A stretch of DNA of 64,000 nucleotides from Nucisporomicrobium flavum (GTDB lineage Bacteria > Actinomycetota > Actinomycetes > Mycobacteriales > Micromonosporaceae): positions 310,001 through 374,000 of the forward strand of contig NZ_JADMLH010000003.1 of NCBI RefSeq assembly GCF_016464385.1, in the 5' to 3' direction. Below, piece after piece: positions 1 through 8,672 of the stretch; within the stretch, counting starts at the first letter, position 1; the number at the start of each line of letters is the position of its first letter. The notes under the pieces were generated by a model. That model was not told where the DNA came from, made no database searches, and worked only from the letters and a program-made list of their open reading frames with translations. The translations under genes were made by a program, and so were the position numbers.

Positions 1-1
1 T

Positions 2-2068
2 GCGGTCGTGGAGGCCGTGGGGCTGCCGTACGAGCAGTTCACCAGCTGTGTCGTGCTGCCCCAGGGCCAGTTCGCCGACTTCCTGCACGCCAAGCCCGCG
101 ACCCGCCAGCAGATCCTCGTCAACCTCCTCGGCCTGCACGTCTACGAGGAGGTGCAGACCCGCGCCTCCAACCGCGCCACCAAGGCGGAGGCCCAGCTCG
201 CCGTCGTGGACCAGGCCCTGGCCGGGCTCGCCGACGCCGACGACGCGGCGGTCGAGGCGGCGGAGGCGCGGGTCACGGCCATGCGGGAGCTCACCGCGGC
301 GGTCGAGGCGGCGGTGCCGCGGCTGCGCACCGCCCGCGAGCGCGAGACCGAGCTGGCCGCCGCGCGCGATGCGATCGCCGAGGAGCTCGCGGTGCTGAGC
401 CGGGTCACCATGCCCGCCGGCAGCGCCAAGATCGCCGAGGCCGCGGCCGCCGCGCGGGACCGGGCCGCGGAGGCGGCCACGGCCGTGCGGGCCGCCGAGG
501 AGCACGAGGAGAAGGTACGAGGTGAGCTCGCGGCGGCCGGCGACGCGGGCTCGCTCGGGCTGCTCCTGGACCGCCACGTCGAGTTCGACCGGCTGACCGG
601 CCAAGCCGAGTGGTTCGCCGGCGAGGTCTCGGTCGCCGAGGTCGAGCACCGGGACGCGATCGCCGCCGCCGAGCTGGCCCACGCCGCCCACCTCGGGGCC
701 GAGCAGCTGCTCGAGCAGGCCCGGCTGGACTACGCCGAGGCGCAGACCGTGGACCGCGCCGCAGCCCTGCGCGCGCACCTGAAGGCCGGCGACGACTGTC
801 CGGTGTGCACCCAGCCGGTCGCGACCGTGCCGCCGATGCCGGAGGGCTCCGCGGTGAAGGTCGCCGAGCAGCAGGGCAAGGCGGCCCGGGCGGCCGCGGA
901 CGTCGCCTCGACCGCGTGGAAGCAGCGCGACGCCGTCGCCCGCGAGCTGGAACGCGGCCTCGACCGCAAACGGGCCCAGTTCGAGCAGCACAAGGCCCGG
1001 CTCGCCGAGGTGCAGGCCGGGCTGGCCGGCTCGCCCGGCGCCGACGCGCTGCGGGCCCGGCTCGCCGAACTGACCAAACTGCAGCGCAAGCTCGACGACG
1101 CGGGCACCGACGTCCGCGCGGCCCGGGAGGCCCAGCGCCGCGCCCAGGCCGCGGTGGCCGGCGCGGAGGAGCAGCAGCGGACGGCTTGGCGCTCCTTCGA
1201 CACGGTCCGCGACGCCGTGGCCCGCTTCTCCCCGCCGCCGGCCGACCGCGACGACCTCGCCGGGGCCTGGACGGCGCTGGTCGACTGGGCCCGCGACTCG
1301 GCCGCGCACCGGGAGACGGCCCGCGCGGAGGCGGTCGCCGCCGTCGAAGCGGCACACGCCGACACCCAGCGGGAACGGGCGGCGGTCGTCGCGCTCTTCG
1401 CCGACAGCGCGGTCCCCGCCCCGCAGAGCGGCTCCGACGCCGACCTCATCCGCGCCGCCGCGGTCGCCGCGGAACGCGCCCAGGCGGCCTGGCAGCGGCT
1501 GGTGGACCGCCGCGAGGAAGCCCAGCGGTACGCCGAACAGCGCGCCTCGCTCGTCCGCGACGGCCGGGTCGCCAAGTCCCTCGCCGGTCACCTGCGCGCC
1601 AACAATTTCGAGCGGTGGCTGCTCGAGGAGGCGCTCGACCTGCTCGTCGACGGCGCCTCCCGGATCCTGCGCGAGCTCACCGGCGGCCAGTACGACCTCA
1701 TGCACGACAAGGGCGAGTTCTACGTGATCGACCACCACGACGCGGGGCTGCGCCGGGGCGTACGCACGCTCTCCGGCGGGGAGACGTTCCAGGCGTCGCT
1801 GGCCCTCGCCCTGGCCCTGTCCGAGCAGCTCGCCGGCATGTCCACCACGGCCGCCAGCCTCGAATCGATCGTGCTGGACGAGGGCTTCGGCACGCTCGAC
1901 GCCGCGACCCTCGACGTGGTGGCGGCGACGCTGGAGAACCTCGCCGCCCGCGGGGACCGCATGGTCGGGGTGGTCACCCACGTGCACGCCCTGGCGGAAC
2001 GGGTGCCGGTGCGGTTCGAGGTGCACAAGGACGCGCGTACGGCGCACGTGGAACGGGTGGGCCTGTGA
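2..2068 (+). CDS. sbcC: SbcC/Rad50-like SMC-family ATPase, 5' end outside the window
   Basis: This is the C-terminal ~688 residues of an SbcC-type ATPase; the frame is open at the window edge, so the Walker A head lies upstream. SbcC with the SbcD nuclease opens and trims DNA ends and hairpins. A long Ala/Glu/Arg-rich coiled coil carries a CPVC zinc hook near visible residue 265, the dimerisation apex of Rad50/SbcC proteins. The ABC signature LSGGETFQ is near residue 590 and Walker B LDEGFGTLD near 623, both intact. The stop overlaps the next start by four bases (GTGA), so the two are probably co-translated. sbcD would be expected just upstream but is not visible. Family assignment is firm. 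Confidence 0.93.
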   Translation, partial: AVVEAVGLPYEQFTSCVVLPQGQFADFLHAKPATRQQILVNLLGLHVYEEVQTRASNRATKAEAQLAVVDQALAGLADADDAAVEAAEARVTAMRELTAAVEAAVPRLRTARERETELAAARDAIAEELAVLSRVTMPAGSAKIAEAAAAARDRAAEAATAVRAAEEHEEKVRGELAAAGDAGSLGLLLDRHVEFDRLTGQAEWFAGEVSVAEVEHRDAIAAAELAHAAHLGAEQLLEQARLDYAEAQTVDRAAALRAHLKAGDDCPVCTQPVATVPPMPEGSAVKVAEQQGKAARAAADVASTAWKQRDAVARELERGLDRKRAQFEQHKARLAEVQAGLAGSPGADALRARLAELTKLQRKLDDAGTDVRAAREAQRRAQAAVAGAEEQQRTAWRSFDTVRDAVARFSPPPADRDDLAGAWTALVDWARDSAAHRETARAEAVAAVEAAHADTQRERAAVVALFADSAVPAPQSGSDADLIRAAAVAAERAQAAWQRLVDRREEAQRYAEQRASLVRDGRVAKSLAGHLRANNFERWLLEEALDLLVDGASRILRELTGGQYDLMHDKGEFYVIDHHDAGLRRGVRTLSGGETFQASLALALALSEQLAGMSTTAASLESIVLDEGFGTLDAATLDVVAATLENLAARGDRMVGVVTHVHALAERVPVRFEVHKDARTAHVERVGL

Positions 2069-3036
2069 CCAGGATGTTCGTCGACGCGTGGGACCCGGCG
2101 TACGGGGCGTCGTTCGAGGGCGGCGACGGCTCCGACGGGCCGGCCTCGCCCAGCAGTGCCCAGGTCGACGCCGACGTGGAGGTGCCCGCGGCCGAGTGGG
2201 CGCCCATCGACGTGTCGCCTCGGGTGCGCTGCCCCGACGTGGTGTTCCTGGTCGACGGCGTACGCCGCAACGACGCCGGCCTGTGGACCGCCGAGGAGGA
2301 CGGCCAGTCGTACGCGGGCCTCGCCGCCTCGTACGCGGCCGGCGTCGTCCGCTGCGACCTGCGCAACGGCGTCGCCGAGCTGGCCGGCGCCCGGGTGGGT
2401 CGCGGCCTGTTCACCGCCAGCCCGTCGGCCGGCGACGTCCAGGCGGGCTCCGTGCGCTACGAGATCCACCGGGTCAGCGGCACCGGCGAGGCCAGCAAGC
2501 TCCCCGCGGCCGTCCAGGCCCCACTCACCGCCCTCGAGATCGAGATCTCCGGCGAGGCCCGCCACCACGGCTCCGACGGCGCGGACCTGCTCGTGGTCGA
2601 CGGCCCGCTGCGCAACCGCCGCCAGTTGCCCCGCACCATCGGGTACGTCAAGACCCAGCAGAAGCAGTACCTGTCGGCCCAGCTCACCCAGGTCGTCACG
2701 GCGCTCCGGCCGGCGCAGCGCACCCCGGTGTTCGCGCTCGGCACGGTCTGGGGCGGCTGGTCCTGGTACCTGCGCCTCCCCGGAGCCTCCGGGGCGCCGT
2801 GGTCCGGCATCGTGCGCGTGGAATGCTCGCCGGACCTGACACCCGAGGAAGCCATCGAGCTGGCCGACCTCTCGCTGGCGACGCTGCCGCGTTTCGCGTC
2901 GTCGGCGTACAAGGACCCCCGGGCCCCGCAGAACCTGGTGCCGATCGCGGGCCTGGAGCGGCGGCTGCGCGGGATGCTGGGGGACGCGCGGGTGCTGCAC
3001 CGGGCACTGACGCTGGCAACGGCCCGAAGCCGCTGA
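2065..3036 (+). CDS. NurA-like putative nuclease coupled to sbcC
   Basis: A 323-residue soluble protein with no signal or membrane segment. GTG at 2065 overlaps the sbcC stop; an ATG at 2074 is the alternative start. Three acidic patches resemble the NurA nuclease layout: FLVDGVRR near residue 60, LLVVDGPLRNRR near 175 and GYVKTQQKQYL near 192. NurA proteins are 5'-3' nucleases of DNA-end processing, mainly known from archaea beside Rad50, Mre11 and HerA. The fit is by motif spacing and by the overlap with an SbcC gene, not by a database match. It may instead be an actinobacterial family with a related fold. The coding call is firm, the function tentative. Confidence 0.6.
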   Translation: MTRMFVDAWDPAYGASFEGGDGSDGPASPSSAQVDADVEVPAAEWAPIDVSPRVRCPDVVFLVDGVRRNDAGLWTAEEDGQSYAGLAASYAAGVVRCDLRNGVAELAGARVGRGLFTASPSAGDVQAGSVRYEIHRVSGTGEASKLPAAVQAPLTALEIEISGEARHHGSDGADLLVVDGPLRNRRQLPRTIGYVKTQQKQYLSAQLTQVVTALRPAQRTPVFALGTVWGGWSWYLRLPGASGAPWSGIVRVECSPDLTPEEAIELADLSLATLPRFASSAYKDPRAPQNLVPIAGLERRLRGMLGDARVLHRALTLATARSR

Positions 3037-3937
3037 CAACCGGCCACAGCGCGCCACACGGTCGCACGCCGGCGGGCGGTGGCGCGCGCCGGGCGGTGGC
3101 GCGCGCTGGCCCCCGGTGACGCGCGCTAACCCGCGCTAACCCACGGTGGCGCGTCGGCCCGCGGTGACGCGCGCTGGCCTGCACCCGCGCTGGCCTGCAC
3201 GCGCCGGCCTGCACGCGCGCTGGCCCGCGTTGGCGCGCGCTGGCCCGCGGTGCCGCGCCGGGCCGTCATGCGCGGCGTGCCCGAGCGTCCGCCGTGGGCG
3301 GCGTGCGGGCCGGCGGTTCCGCATTGTGGGCCCGTCGGCGGTTCCGCCCGCCCGGACCGGCTGCGATCGGCCGTTCGGGTCGCCACCCGGCCGTTCGGGT
3401 CGCCACTCGGCCGTTCGAATCGGCCACCCGGCCCGTCGGCGGTCCGCGACCCGGTCGGTGTCGGCACGCCGGCCCTCACTCCAGATCGGCGATATACAGC
3501 TTTCGTCCCTTTCGGCGGTAAGCGGCGGACCTGCTCACCGTTGCCGCCGGGCTACCCAACGCTAGGCTTCCGAGCCTGATCCACAACGGTCGGTAAGGGT
3601 CGCATGACGCGGCGCCGACAACGGATCCGCCGAGCGTGTGGAGTACGCACCGCGCGTCTGTCGACTCCCGCTCGGCGCTGAGTATTATTCGCGTGCCCCT
3701 AGGCCCATATCGGGACCTATGGATGGATGTTGCGCCCCCCATGCGCGCCCTGGGCTGCCCGCTCCGGCGGGCGATCAGGTGTGCCCGACGTCCCTGGAAC
3801 CGGAGGACCCTCTTGCGACTGCGTGTCGATGCCGCCCCGCCTCCCAGGATCCCGGAATTTTTCCCGTCCGCTTTGATCCCGGCGGGTGCCCCCGGCCGTA
3901 TGACAGGCGACGGGGAAAGCACCGGCAGGAGGAATCG
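3037..3937 (+). repeat. 900-bp gene-free spacer with GC-rich degenerate repeats
   Basis: No convincing gene lies here. Positions 3060-3260 are a patchwork of short degenerate repeats around GCGCGCTGGCCYGC and CCTGCACGCGC. Positions 3368-3427 hold three tandem 20-bp units of the type CGGCCGTTCGGGTCGCCACC, the third diverged. The second half (3480-3937) is less GC-rich and probably carries the promoter of the sigma-factor gene. A TATTAT hexamer at 3683-3688 is a possible -10 box but lacks a good -35 box. Confidence 0.55.
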
Positions 3938-4615
3938 ATGCATGCGATGGTCATGGAGCGGCTCGCGCCGGCTGGGGAGCGCGTCATGACGCAGCAGCGT
4001 TCCGGGGGCCGGTGGCAGGCGCTCGACGGAGGCCGTGGTGCGGACAATGATGACGCCGTGATGCCGCGACAGGCCCGCCATGAGGCCGGGTCGGCGACCG
4101 CGAGTCACGAGGACACGCTCGTCCGGATGCTCTACGAGGAGCATGCGGGACCGCTGCTGATGTTCGTGCTCCGCCTCACCGGCGGGGACCGGCAGCGGGC
4201 CGAGGACATCGTGCAGGAGACGCTGCTGCGGGCGTGGCGCAACGCGCACCGCCTCGGCGCCCAGGGGCAGCAGTCGCTGCGGCCCTGGCTGGTCACGGTG
4301 GCCCGGCGGATCGCGATCGACGACCACCGCAGCGTCAGCGCCCGCCCGCCGGAGACGTACGACCGGGAGCTCGAGAGCTTCCCGAGTACGGCCGACGACA
4401 CGGACCGGGTCCTGCAGCTGATGACGGTCACGGATGCCCTGCGTACGCTGAGCCAGTCGCACCGGGAGATCCTCGTCGAGACCTACTTCCGCGGCCGGAC
4501 CGTTCCGGAGGCGGCGGAGGTGCTCGGCCTGCCGCTGGGTACGGCCAAGTCGCGTGTGTACTACGCCCTGCGGGCCCTGCGTACGGCTCTGCAGCAGCGG
4601 GGGGTGACGGAGTAA
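3938..4615 (+). CDS. ECF-type RNA polymerase sigma factor
   Basis: A 225-residue ECF sigma factor that would direct RNA polymerase to a small regulon. Region 2 spans roughly residues 65-105 (core-binding stretch RAEDIVQETLLRAWR) and region 4 spans 170-215 (helix-turn-helix RTVPEAAEVLGLPLGTAKSR). The ATG at 3938 is chosen because AGGAGGA sits at 3927-3933, five bases upstream. The first ~60 residues are an unconserved extension. Its TAA overlaps the next ATG (TAATG), so it is translationally coupled to its zinc-binding anti-sigma factor. The type resembles the SigL/SigK-like group. The exported proteins encoded at 5629-8672 are plausible targets by position only. Confidence 0.93.
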   Translation: MHAMVMERLAPAGERVMTQQRSGGRWQALDGGRGADNDDAVMPRQARHEAGSATASHEDTLVRMLYEEHAGPLLMFVLRLTGGDRQRAEDIVQETLLRAWRNAHRLGAQGQQSLRPWLVTVARRIAIDDHRSVSARPPETYDRELESFPSTADDTDRVLQLMTVTDALRTLSQSHREILVETYFRGRTVPEAAEVLGLPLGTAKSRVYYALRALRTALQQRGVTE

Positions 4616-5382
4616 TGACACAGGAACAGCACTTCGACGTCGCCGCGTACGCCCTGGGCGTGCTCGACGAACGCGACGCCGCCCGCTTCGAGGACCATCT
4701 GATCGACTGCCCGGCGTGCGCGATCGAGCTCGAGTCCCTGCTGCCCGTGGTGGACATCCTGTCGGACGTCGACGCGGACGCCCTGGTGGCCACCGAGCAG
4801 TCGCGCCGCGACGGCGTGGTGCTCAAGAAGATGATCGGCGAGGTGGCGCAGGAGCGGCGCCGCGCCAACAGCCGGCGGTTGTATTCGCTCGCCGCGGCGG
4901 TCGTCGTCTTCGCCATGCTCTCGATCGGCGCGCTCTTCGCCGGGGGCCAGTTGTTCGGCTCCGACCCGCAGAGCCCGCAGGCGCCGCCGCGGTCCAGCAA
5001 GCAGCTCGACCCGCTGCCGCTGGCCAAGGGCGGCCTCGGTGGCACGCCGCTGGCCGGCGAGGTGCTCACCAACACGGACTCGCGGACCAACGTGACCGCC
5101 TCGGTGGGCTTCGAGCCGAAGGACTGGGGCACCCAGGTGTCGTTCGCGGTCTCCAACGTCAAGGGCCCGCTGACCTGCCGGCTCGTCGCCGTCCGTACGG
5201 ATGGCAACTCGGAGGTGCTGTCGACCTGGACCGTGGGGGACAAGGGCTGGGGCACCGCCGCCCAGCCGGAACCCCTGCTGCTGCAGGCCGCCACCGCGCT
5301 CCCGCGCGCCGACATCGCGCACATCCAGGTGCAGTCGATCGACTCGAAGGGCGCCACGGAGACGCTCGTCCGGGTTCCCTGA
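4615..5382 (+). CDS. Zinc-finger anti-sigma factor, single-pass membrane protein
   Basis: This 255-residue protein should hold the upstream sigma factor at the membrane. Residues 1-50 form an anti-sigma zinc-binding domain with H28-x3-C32-x2-C35, the core of the ZAS motif. One membrane helix lies at about residues 88-112 (LAAAVVVFAMLSIGALFAGG), followed by an exported domain of about 140 residues typical of the RskA/anti-sigma-K type. Release in such systems is usually by regulated proteolysis of the outer domain. The gene overlaps the sigma stop by one base and is followed 14 bp later by a strong terminator, so the pair forms a closed two-gene operon. Confidence 0.9.
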   Translation: MTQEQHFDVAAYALGVLDERDAARFEDHLIDCPACAIELESLLPVVDILSDVDADALVATEQSRRDGVVLKKMIGEVAQERRRANSRRLYSLAAAVVVFAMLSIGALFAGGQLFGSDPQSPQAPPRSSKQLDPLPLAKGGLGGTPLAGEVLTNTDSRTNVTASVGFEPKDWGTQVSFAVSNVKGPLTCRLVAVRTDGNSEVLSTWTVGDKGWGTAAQPEPLLLQAATALPRADIAHIQVQSIDSKGATETLVRVP

Positions 5383-5396
5383 CCCCACCCTCGTCG

Positions 5397-5428
5397 AAAG
5401 GCCCGGCCGCCGATGCGGCCGGGCCTTT
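5397..5428 (+). terminator. Rho-independent terminator of the sigma/anti-sigma operon
   Basis: A perfect 14-bp inverted repeat, AAAGGCCCGGCCGC at 5397-5410 and its complement at 5415-5428, encloses a CGAT tetraloop. The stem ends in TTT. It lies 14 bp after the anti-sigma stop and is nearly symmetric. Confidence 0.85.
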
Positions 5429-5628
5429 CCGTGTCCGTACGCATTGTCGGTGACGCCATTACGCGGCGCGACGGATGATCGCGAGGGCCTGTCATTCACG
5501 GACGCGGGTCGCGAAGGGTTCAAAGAATTTTCCGGGAAATTGATTCCGCCGATTCTTCAACCGCTGCGCCGGGCGGCGCGTACTACTGCGCGGAACACGG
5601 AGATGAAGAGATCAGTTGGAGGGCTCTC

Positions 5629-6357
5629 GTGGTACCGGAGAAGCGAAAGTTGATCGTCGTCAGCGCCGCGATCGCGGCGGCGTTCGCGCTGCCCGGTTGC
5701 GCTCCCGCCGGTTACAACAGCGGCGGCAGTGACTACGGCGCCCAGCCGGCCGCCAACGCGGTCGACGCCACCCCGGAGGCGACGGCCGAGCCGACCGCCG
5801 GTGCCACGCCCGGCGTGGACACCGAGGACGGCTCCGACGAGGCCTCGGACACCCCGGAGCTCAGCGAGGACGAGGTCACCACGGAGCTGAAGGCCGAGAA
5901 GGTCAAGCGGATGGGCGAGACCGTCCAGAACGAGGACGGCTTCGTGCTCTACCGCTTCGACAAGGACAAGGTGAAGCCCGAGGTCGTCTCCAACTGCAAC
6001 GGCGACTGCGAGAAGATCTGGCCGCCCGCAGTGATCAACAAGGGCGAGGAGCCGAAGCTCGAGGGCGTCGACGCGGACCTCGTCGGCACGGTCGAGCGCA
6101 AGGACGGCACGCTGCAGCTGACCCTCGACAAGTGGCCGCTGTACACGTACATCGGCGACAAGAAGCCCGGGCAGTGGAAGGGCCAGAACGTGGCCGGCTC
6201 GTGGTTCGTCGTCACGCCGGAAGGCAAGAAGAACCTCACCTGCCTCCCGCCGCCGTCGAAGGCCGTGGCGCCGCCCGCCGACGACGAGAACAGCGACTCG
6301 CAGGACAGCGGCGGCGACGCCGGTTCCGACAACTCCGGGTCCGACTACAGCTACTGA
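5629..6357 (+). CDS. Exported lipoprotein with COG4315-type repeat (Lipoprotein_15)
   Basis: A 242-residue lipoprotein. Residues 1-24 form a lipoprotein signal (KRK, hydrophobic core, lipobox ALPGC with Cys24). An acidic Ser/Thr/Pro linker runs to about residue 85. The core at about 95-205 has CNGDCEKIWPP, LYTYIGD and GSWFVVTPEG, typical of the 'secreted repeat of unknown function' family (COG4315; related to the SCO0930 lipoproteins). The tail is Asp/Ser/Gly-rich. GTG at 5629 follows TTGGAGGG at 5616-5623. No catalytic role is established for the family. It sits downstream of the anti-sigma terminator, so it has its own promoter. Confidence 0.85.
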   Translation: MVPEKRKLIVVSAAIAAAFALPGCAPAGYNSGGSDYGAQPAANAVDATPEATAEPTAGATPGVDTEDGSDEASDTPELSEDEVTTELKAEKVKRMGETVQNEDGFVLYRFDKDKVKPEVVSNCNGDCEKIWPPAVINKGEEPKLEGVDADLVGTVERKDGTLQLTLDKWPLYTYIGDKKPGQWKGQNVAGSWFVVTPEGKKNLTCLPPPSKAVAPPADDENSDSQDSGGDAGSDNSGSDYSY

Positions 6358-6518
6358 GTGTGTACCCGTATGCGAATCACCGCCCATAAGTTCTCTTTAA
6401 GTCGGGCGTAAGAAGTTCATTTTCCATTGCGACACCGCAAGACCTGCTCCTAGCGTTTCCGGCGTTCGACCACGGTTCGCCGGAATCGTTTCCCCACCCG
6501 TCGTCGGAGGTGTGATTC

Positions 6519-7310
6519 ATGATTGCCGCTCGCTCTTCTCGCCGGCTTCAGCGCTGGCTGGTGGGCGTCTCGGCAATGTCCCTGGCGTTCCTGCTGGCCC
6601 CGGCCGGCGTTGCCCGGGCGGCCGATTCGACGCCCGTGCCGGTCCCGCCCAACACCGGGCTGACCGACAAGGGCACCGGCACGGTCACTGCGGCGGACCG
6701 GGACTTCGTCATCAAGGTCCGGCTCGCCGGGCTCTGGGAGATCCCGGCGGGCAACATGGCCGTCGAGAAGTCGGACGACCCGCGGATCCAGGAGATCGGC
6801 CGCAACATCTCGGCCCAGCACGTCGTGCTCGACAAGCTCGACATCGCGGTGGCGAAGAAGCTGGGTGTGGCACTGCCGAATCAGCCGAACGGCGATCAGC
6901 AGGGCTGGCTCAACGAGATGCGTACGGCGCCGACGAGCCGGCAGTTCGACCAGCTCTACATCGACCGGCTCCGCTCCGCGCACGGCAAGATCTTCCCGGC
7001 GATCGCGACGATCCGGGCCAGCACGCGCAACGACTCGGTGCGCAAGCTGGCGCAGCAGGCCAACCAGTTCGTCATGACGCACATGACCCTGCTGGAGAGC
7101 AGCGGCATCGTCGACTACTCCCAGCTGCCGACCCTTCCGCCGCCGGCCGCCGCCGGCAAGGGGCCGGTACCGGTCGACAACGCGATGCTCGCCGCCGCCA
7201 GCAGCCCGGGTGGCGTCCCCGGGGTGAGCACCTCGGTCATCCTGCTCGTCCTCGCCGGTGCCCTCGTGGCCGGCGTGGTCACCACGATGCGCATCTTCCG
7301 GGCGCGCTAG
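6519..7310 (+). CDS. Exported DUF4142 protein with C-terminal membrane anchor
   Basis: A 263-residue protein. Residues 1-35 form a Sec signal peptide ending ARA before AD. Residues 55-205 match the DUF4142 layout, a ferritin-like four-helix bundle of unknown function (ADRDFVIKVRLAG, QEIGRNISAQHVVLDKL). A Pro-rich linker and a membrane helix at about 236-258 with trailing FRAR suggest that the domain stays on the outer face of the membrane. The start follows GGAGG at 6506-6510. DUF4142 proteins commonly accompany envelope-stress genes, which fits the nearby ECF locus. No metal ligands were recognised with confidence. Confidence 0.85.
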   Translation: MIAARSSRRLQRWLVGVSAMSLAFLLAPAGVARAADSTPVPVPPNTGLTDKGTGTVTAADRDFVIKVRLAGLWEIPAGNMAVEKSDDPRIQEIGRNISAQHVVLDKLDIAVAKKLGVALPNQPNGDQQGWLNEMRTAPTSRQFDQLYIDRLRSAHGKIFPAIATIRASTRNDSVRKLAQQANQFVMTHMTLLESSGIVDYSQLPTLPPPAAAGKGPVPVDNAMLAAASSPGGVPGVSTSVILLVLAGALVAGVVTTMRIFRAR

Positions 7311-7412
7311 CCCACGAACGGTTCCCCGACCTGGCCAGCCGACCAGGCCGTACGGCAGTACCTCCAGGCGGCTCCACCGCCCGCCACGTGTGGACAGAGA
7401 AAGGTGTCAGCA

Positions 7413-8672
7413 ATGCGAAGGTCGCAGTACCGGCGCGAATCCAAGTACTCCAAGTGGTTCACCGGTCGGCGCCGGATCATCGCCGCGGTAGCCACTTTGG
7501 TTGCCTTCGGTGGCATCGTCACCGTCACGCAGGTGTCGGACGCGAGCACCAAGCGTTCCACGCAGCGTGCTCTGGCCGCTTGCAACAACATCCAGGCGCC
7601 GAAGAAGTCAAAGCTGTCGACCGAGACCCGGCGTGGCACCTACACCACGAACAAGGGCCGGGTGACCCAGCACGCCGACGACGGCTCGGGTGACATCCCG
7701 ACCACCGAGCAGATGCGGGCCCGCTGCCGCCAGTGGGTGATGCAGAACGCCGGCAACAACCAGGGCGGTGGCGGTAACAACGGCGGTGGCGGCGCAAGCC
7801 CGGCCCCGTCGAACAGCACCGCGGCCGGCGGTCAGAACGGCGGTCAGAACGGCGGCGGCCAGAACGGCGGTCAGAACGGCGGCGGCCAGAACGGCGGCAA
7901 CAACGGTGGTGGCGCCGCCACCCCGCCTCCGGGCGCGGGCCTGGGCATCCTGACCAACAGCTGCTCCACCAGCCAGCTCACGCCGCACGACGGCTTCCAG
8001 AACGGCAACCGCTGCGTCTCCACCGAGTTCGGTGAGGTCGGCGCGCAGGAGAACAACCCGTCGCTGCTCATCACCGAGGCGCCGACCGAGGTGCAGCCGA
8101 ACACCCCGTTCACCCTCAAGGTGAGCACCCGCAACCTGATCCGTGACCGGTTCCTCGCGGCCGGCCAGGGCGGCTACTACGTCGAGTCCTCGGTGCTGCA
8201 GGACGGCATCGTCCGCGGTCACTTCCACACCGCCTGCCGCATGCTGGCCAGCACCAACGAGGCGCCGGACCCCGCTCCCGTCCCCGCGTTCTTCGTCGCG
8301 ACGGAGGACAAGCAGGGCGGCCGGGCTCCCGACACCGTGACGATCCAGGTCCCGGGCCTGCCGCAGGAGGGCACCGCCCAGTGCGCCTCGTGGGCCGGTG
8401 ACGGCTCGCACCGCATCCCGATGATGCAGCGCGCCAACCAGACCCCGGCCTTCGACGCGGTCCGCATCGAGGTCGGCGGCGGCGGCAACGGCGACCAGGG
8501 CGGCCAGAACCAGGGCGGCCAGCAGGACCAGGGTCAGCAGCAGGGCGGCCAGCAGCAGGGCGGCCAGCAGGACCAGGGTCAGCAGCAGGACCAGAACCAG
8601 CAGCAGGACCAGAACCAGCAGCAGGACCAGAACGGTGGCCAGAACGGCGGCCGCAACGGCAACAACAACTAG
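7413..8672 (+). CDS. Membrane-anchored exported protein with Gly/Gln/Asn-rich linkers
   Basis: A 419-residue protein, function unknown. One membrane helix (residues ~22-40, IIAAVATLVAFGGIVTV) after a basic N-terminus suggests a type II anchor or uncleaved signal. Two folded parts are separated by low-complexity linkers: residues ~50-115 with one Cys pair; a GGQNGG-type linker (~115-170); a conserved-looking core (~175-350) with several Cys and HFHTACRML; then a ~65-residue tail of GGQQDQ/QNQQQD repeats. ATG at 7413 is preferred over GTG at 7404 because GAAAGG then lies eight bases upstream. Similar actinobacterial proteins are sometimes labelled 'pecanex-like', which I would not trust. Confidence 0.8.
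   Translation: MRRSQYRRESKYSKWFTGRRRIIAAVATLVAFGGIVTVTQVSDASTKRSTQRALAACNNIQAPKKSKLSTETRRGTYTTNKGRVTQHADDGSGDIPTTEQMRARCRQWVMQNAGNNQGGGGNNGGGGASPAPSNSTAAGGQNGGQNGGGQNGGQNGGGQNGGNNGGGAATPPPGAGLGILTNSCSTSQLTPHDGFQNGNRCVSTEFGEVGAQENNPSLLITEAPTEVQPNTPFTLKVSTRNLIRDRFLAAGQGGYYVESSVLQDGIVRGHFHTACRMLASTNEAPDPAPVPAFFVATEDKQGGRAPDTVTIQVPGLPQEGTAQCASWAGDGSHRIPMMQRANQTPAFDAVRIEVGGGGNGDQGGQNQGGQQDQGQQQGGQQQGGQQDQGQQQDQNQQQDQNQQQDQNGGQNGGRNGNNN

Noticed and set aside
405..1355. Long open frames antisense to sbcC and to many other genes
   Set aside because: They are by-products of very high GC: Arg/Pro/Gly-rich translations, no third-position bias, and fully covered by well-supported genes.
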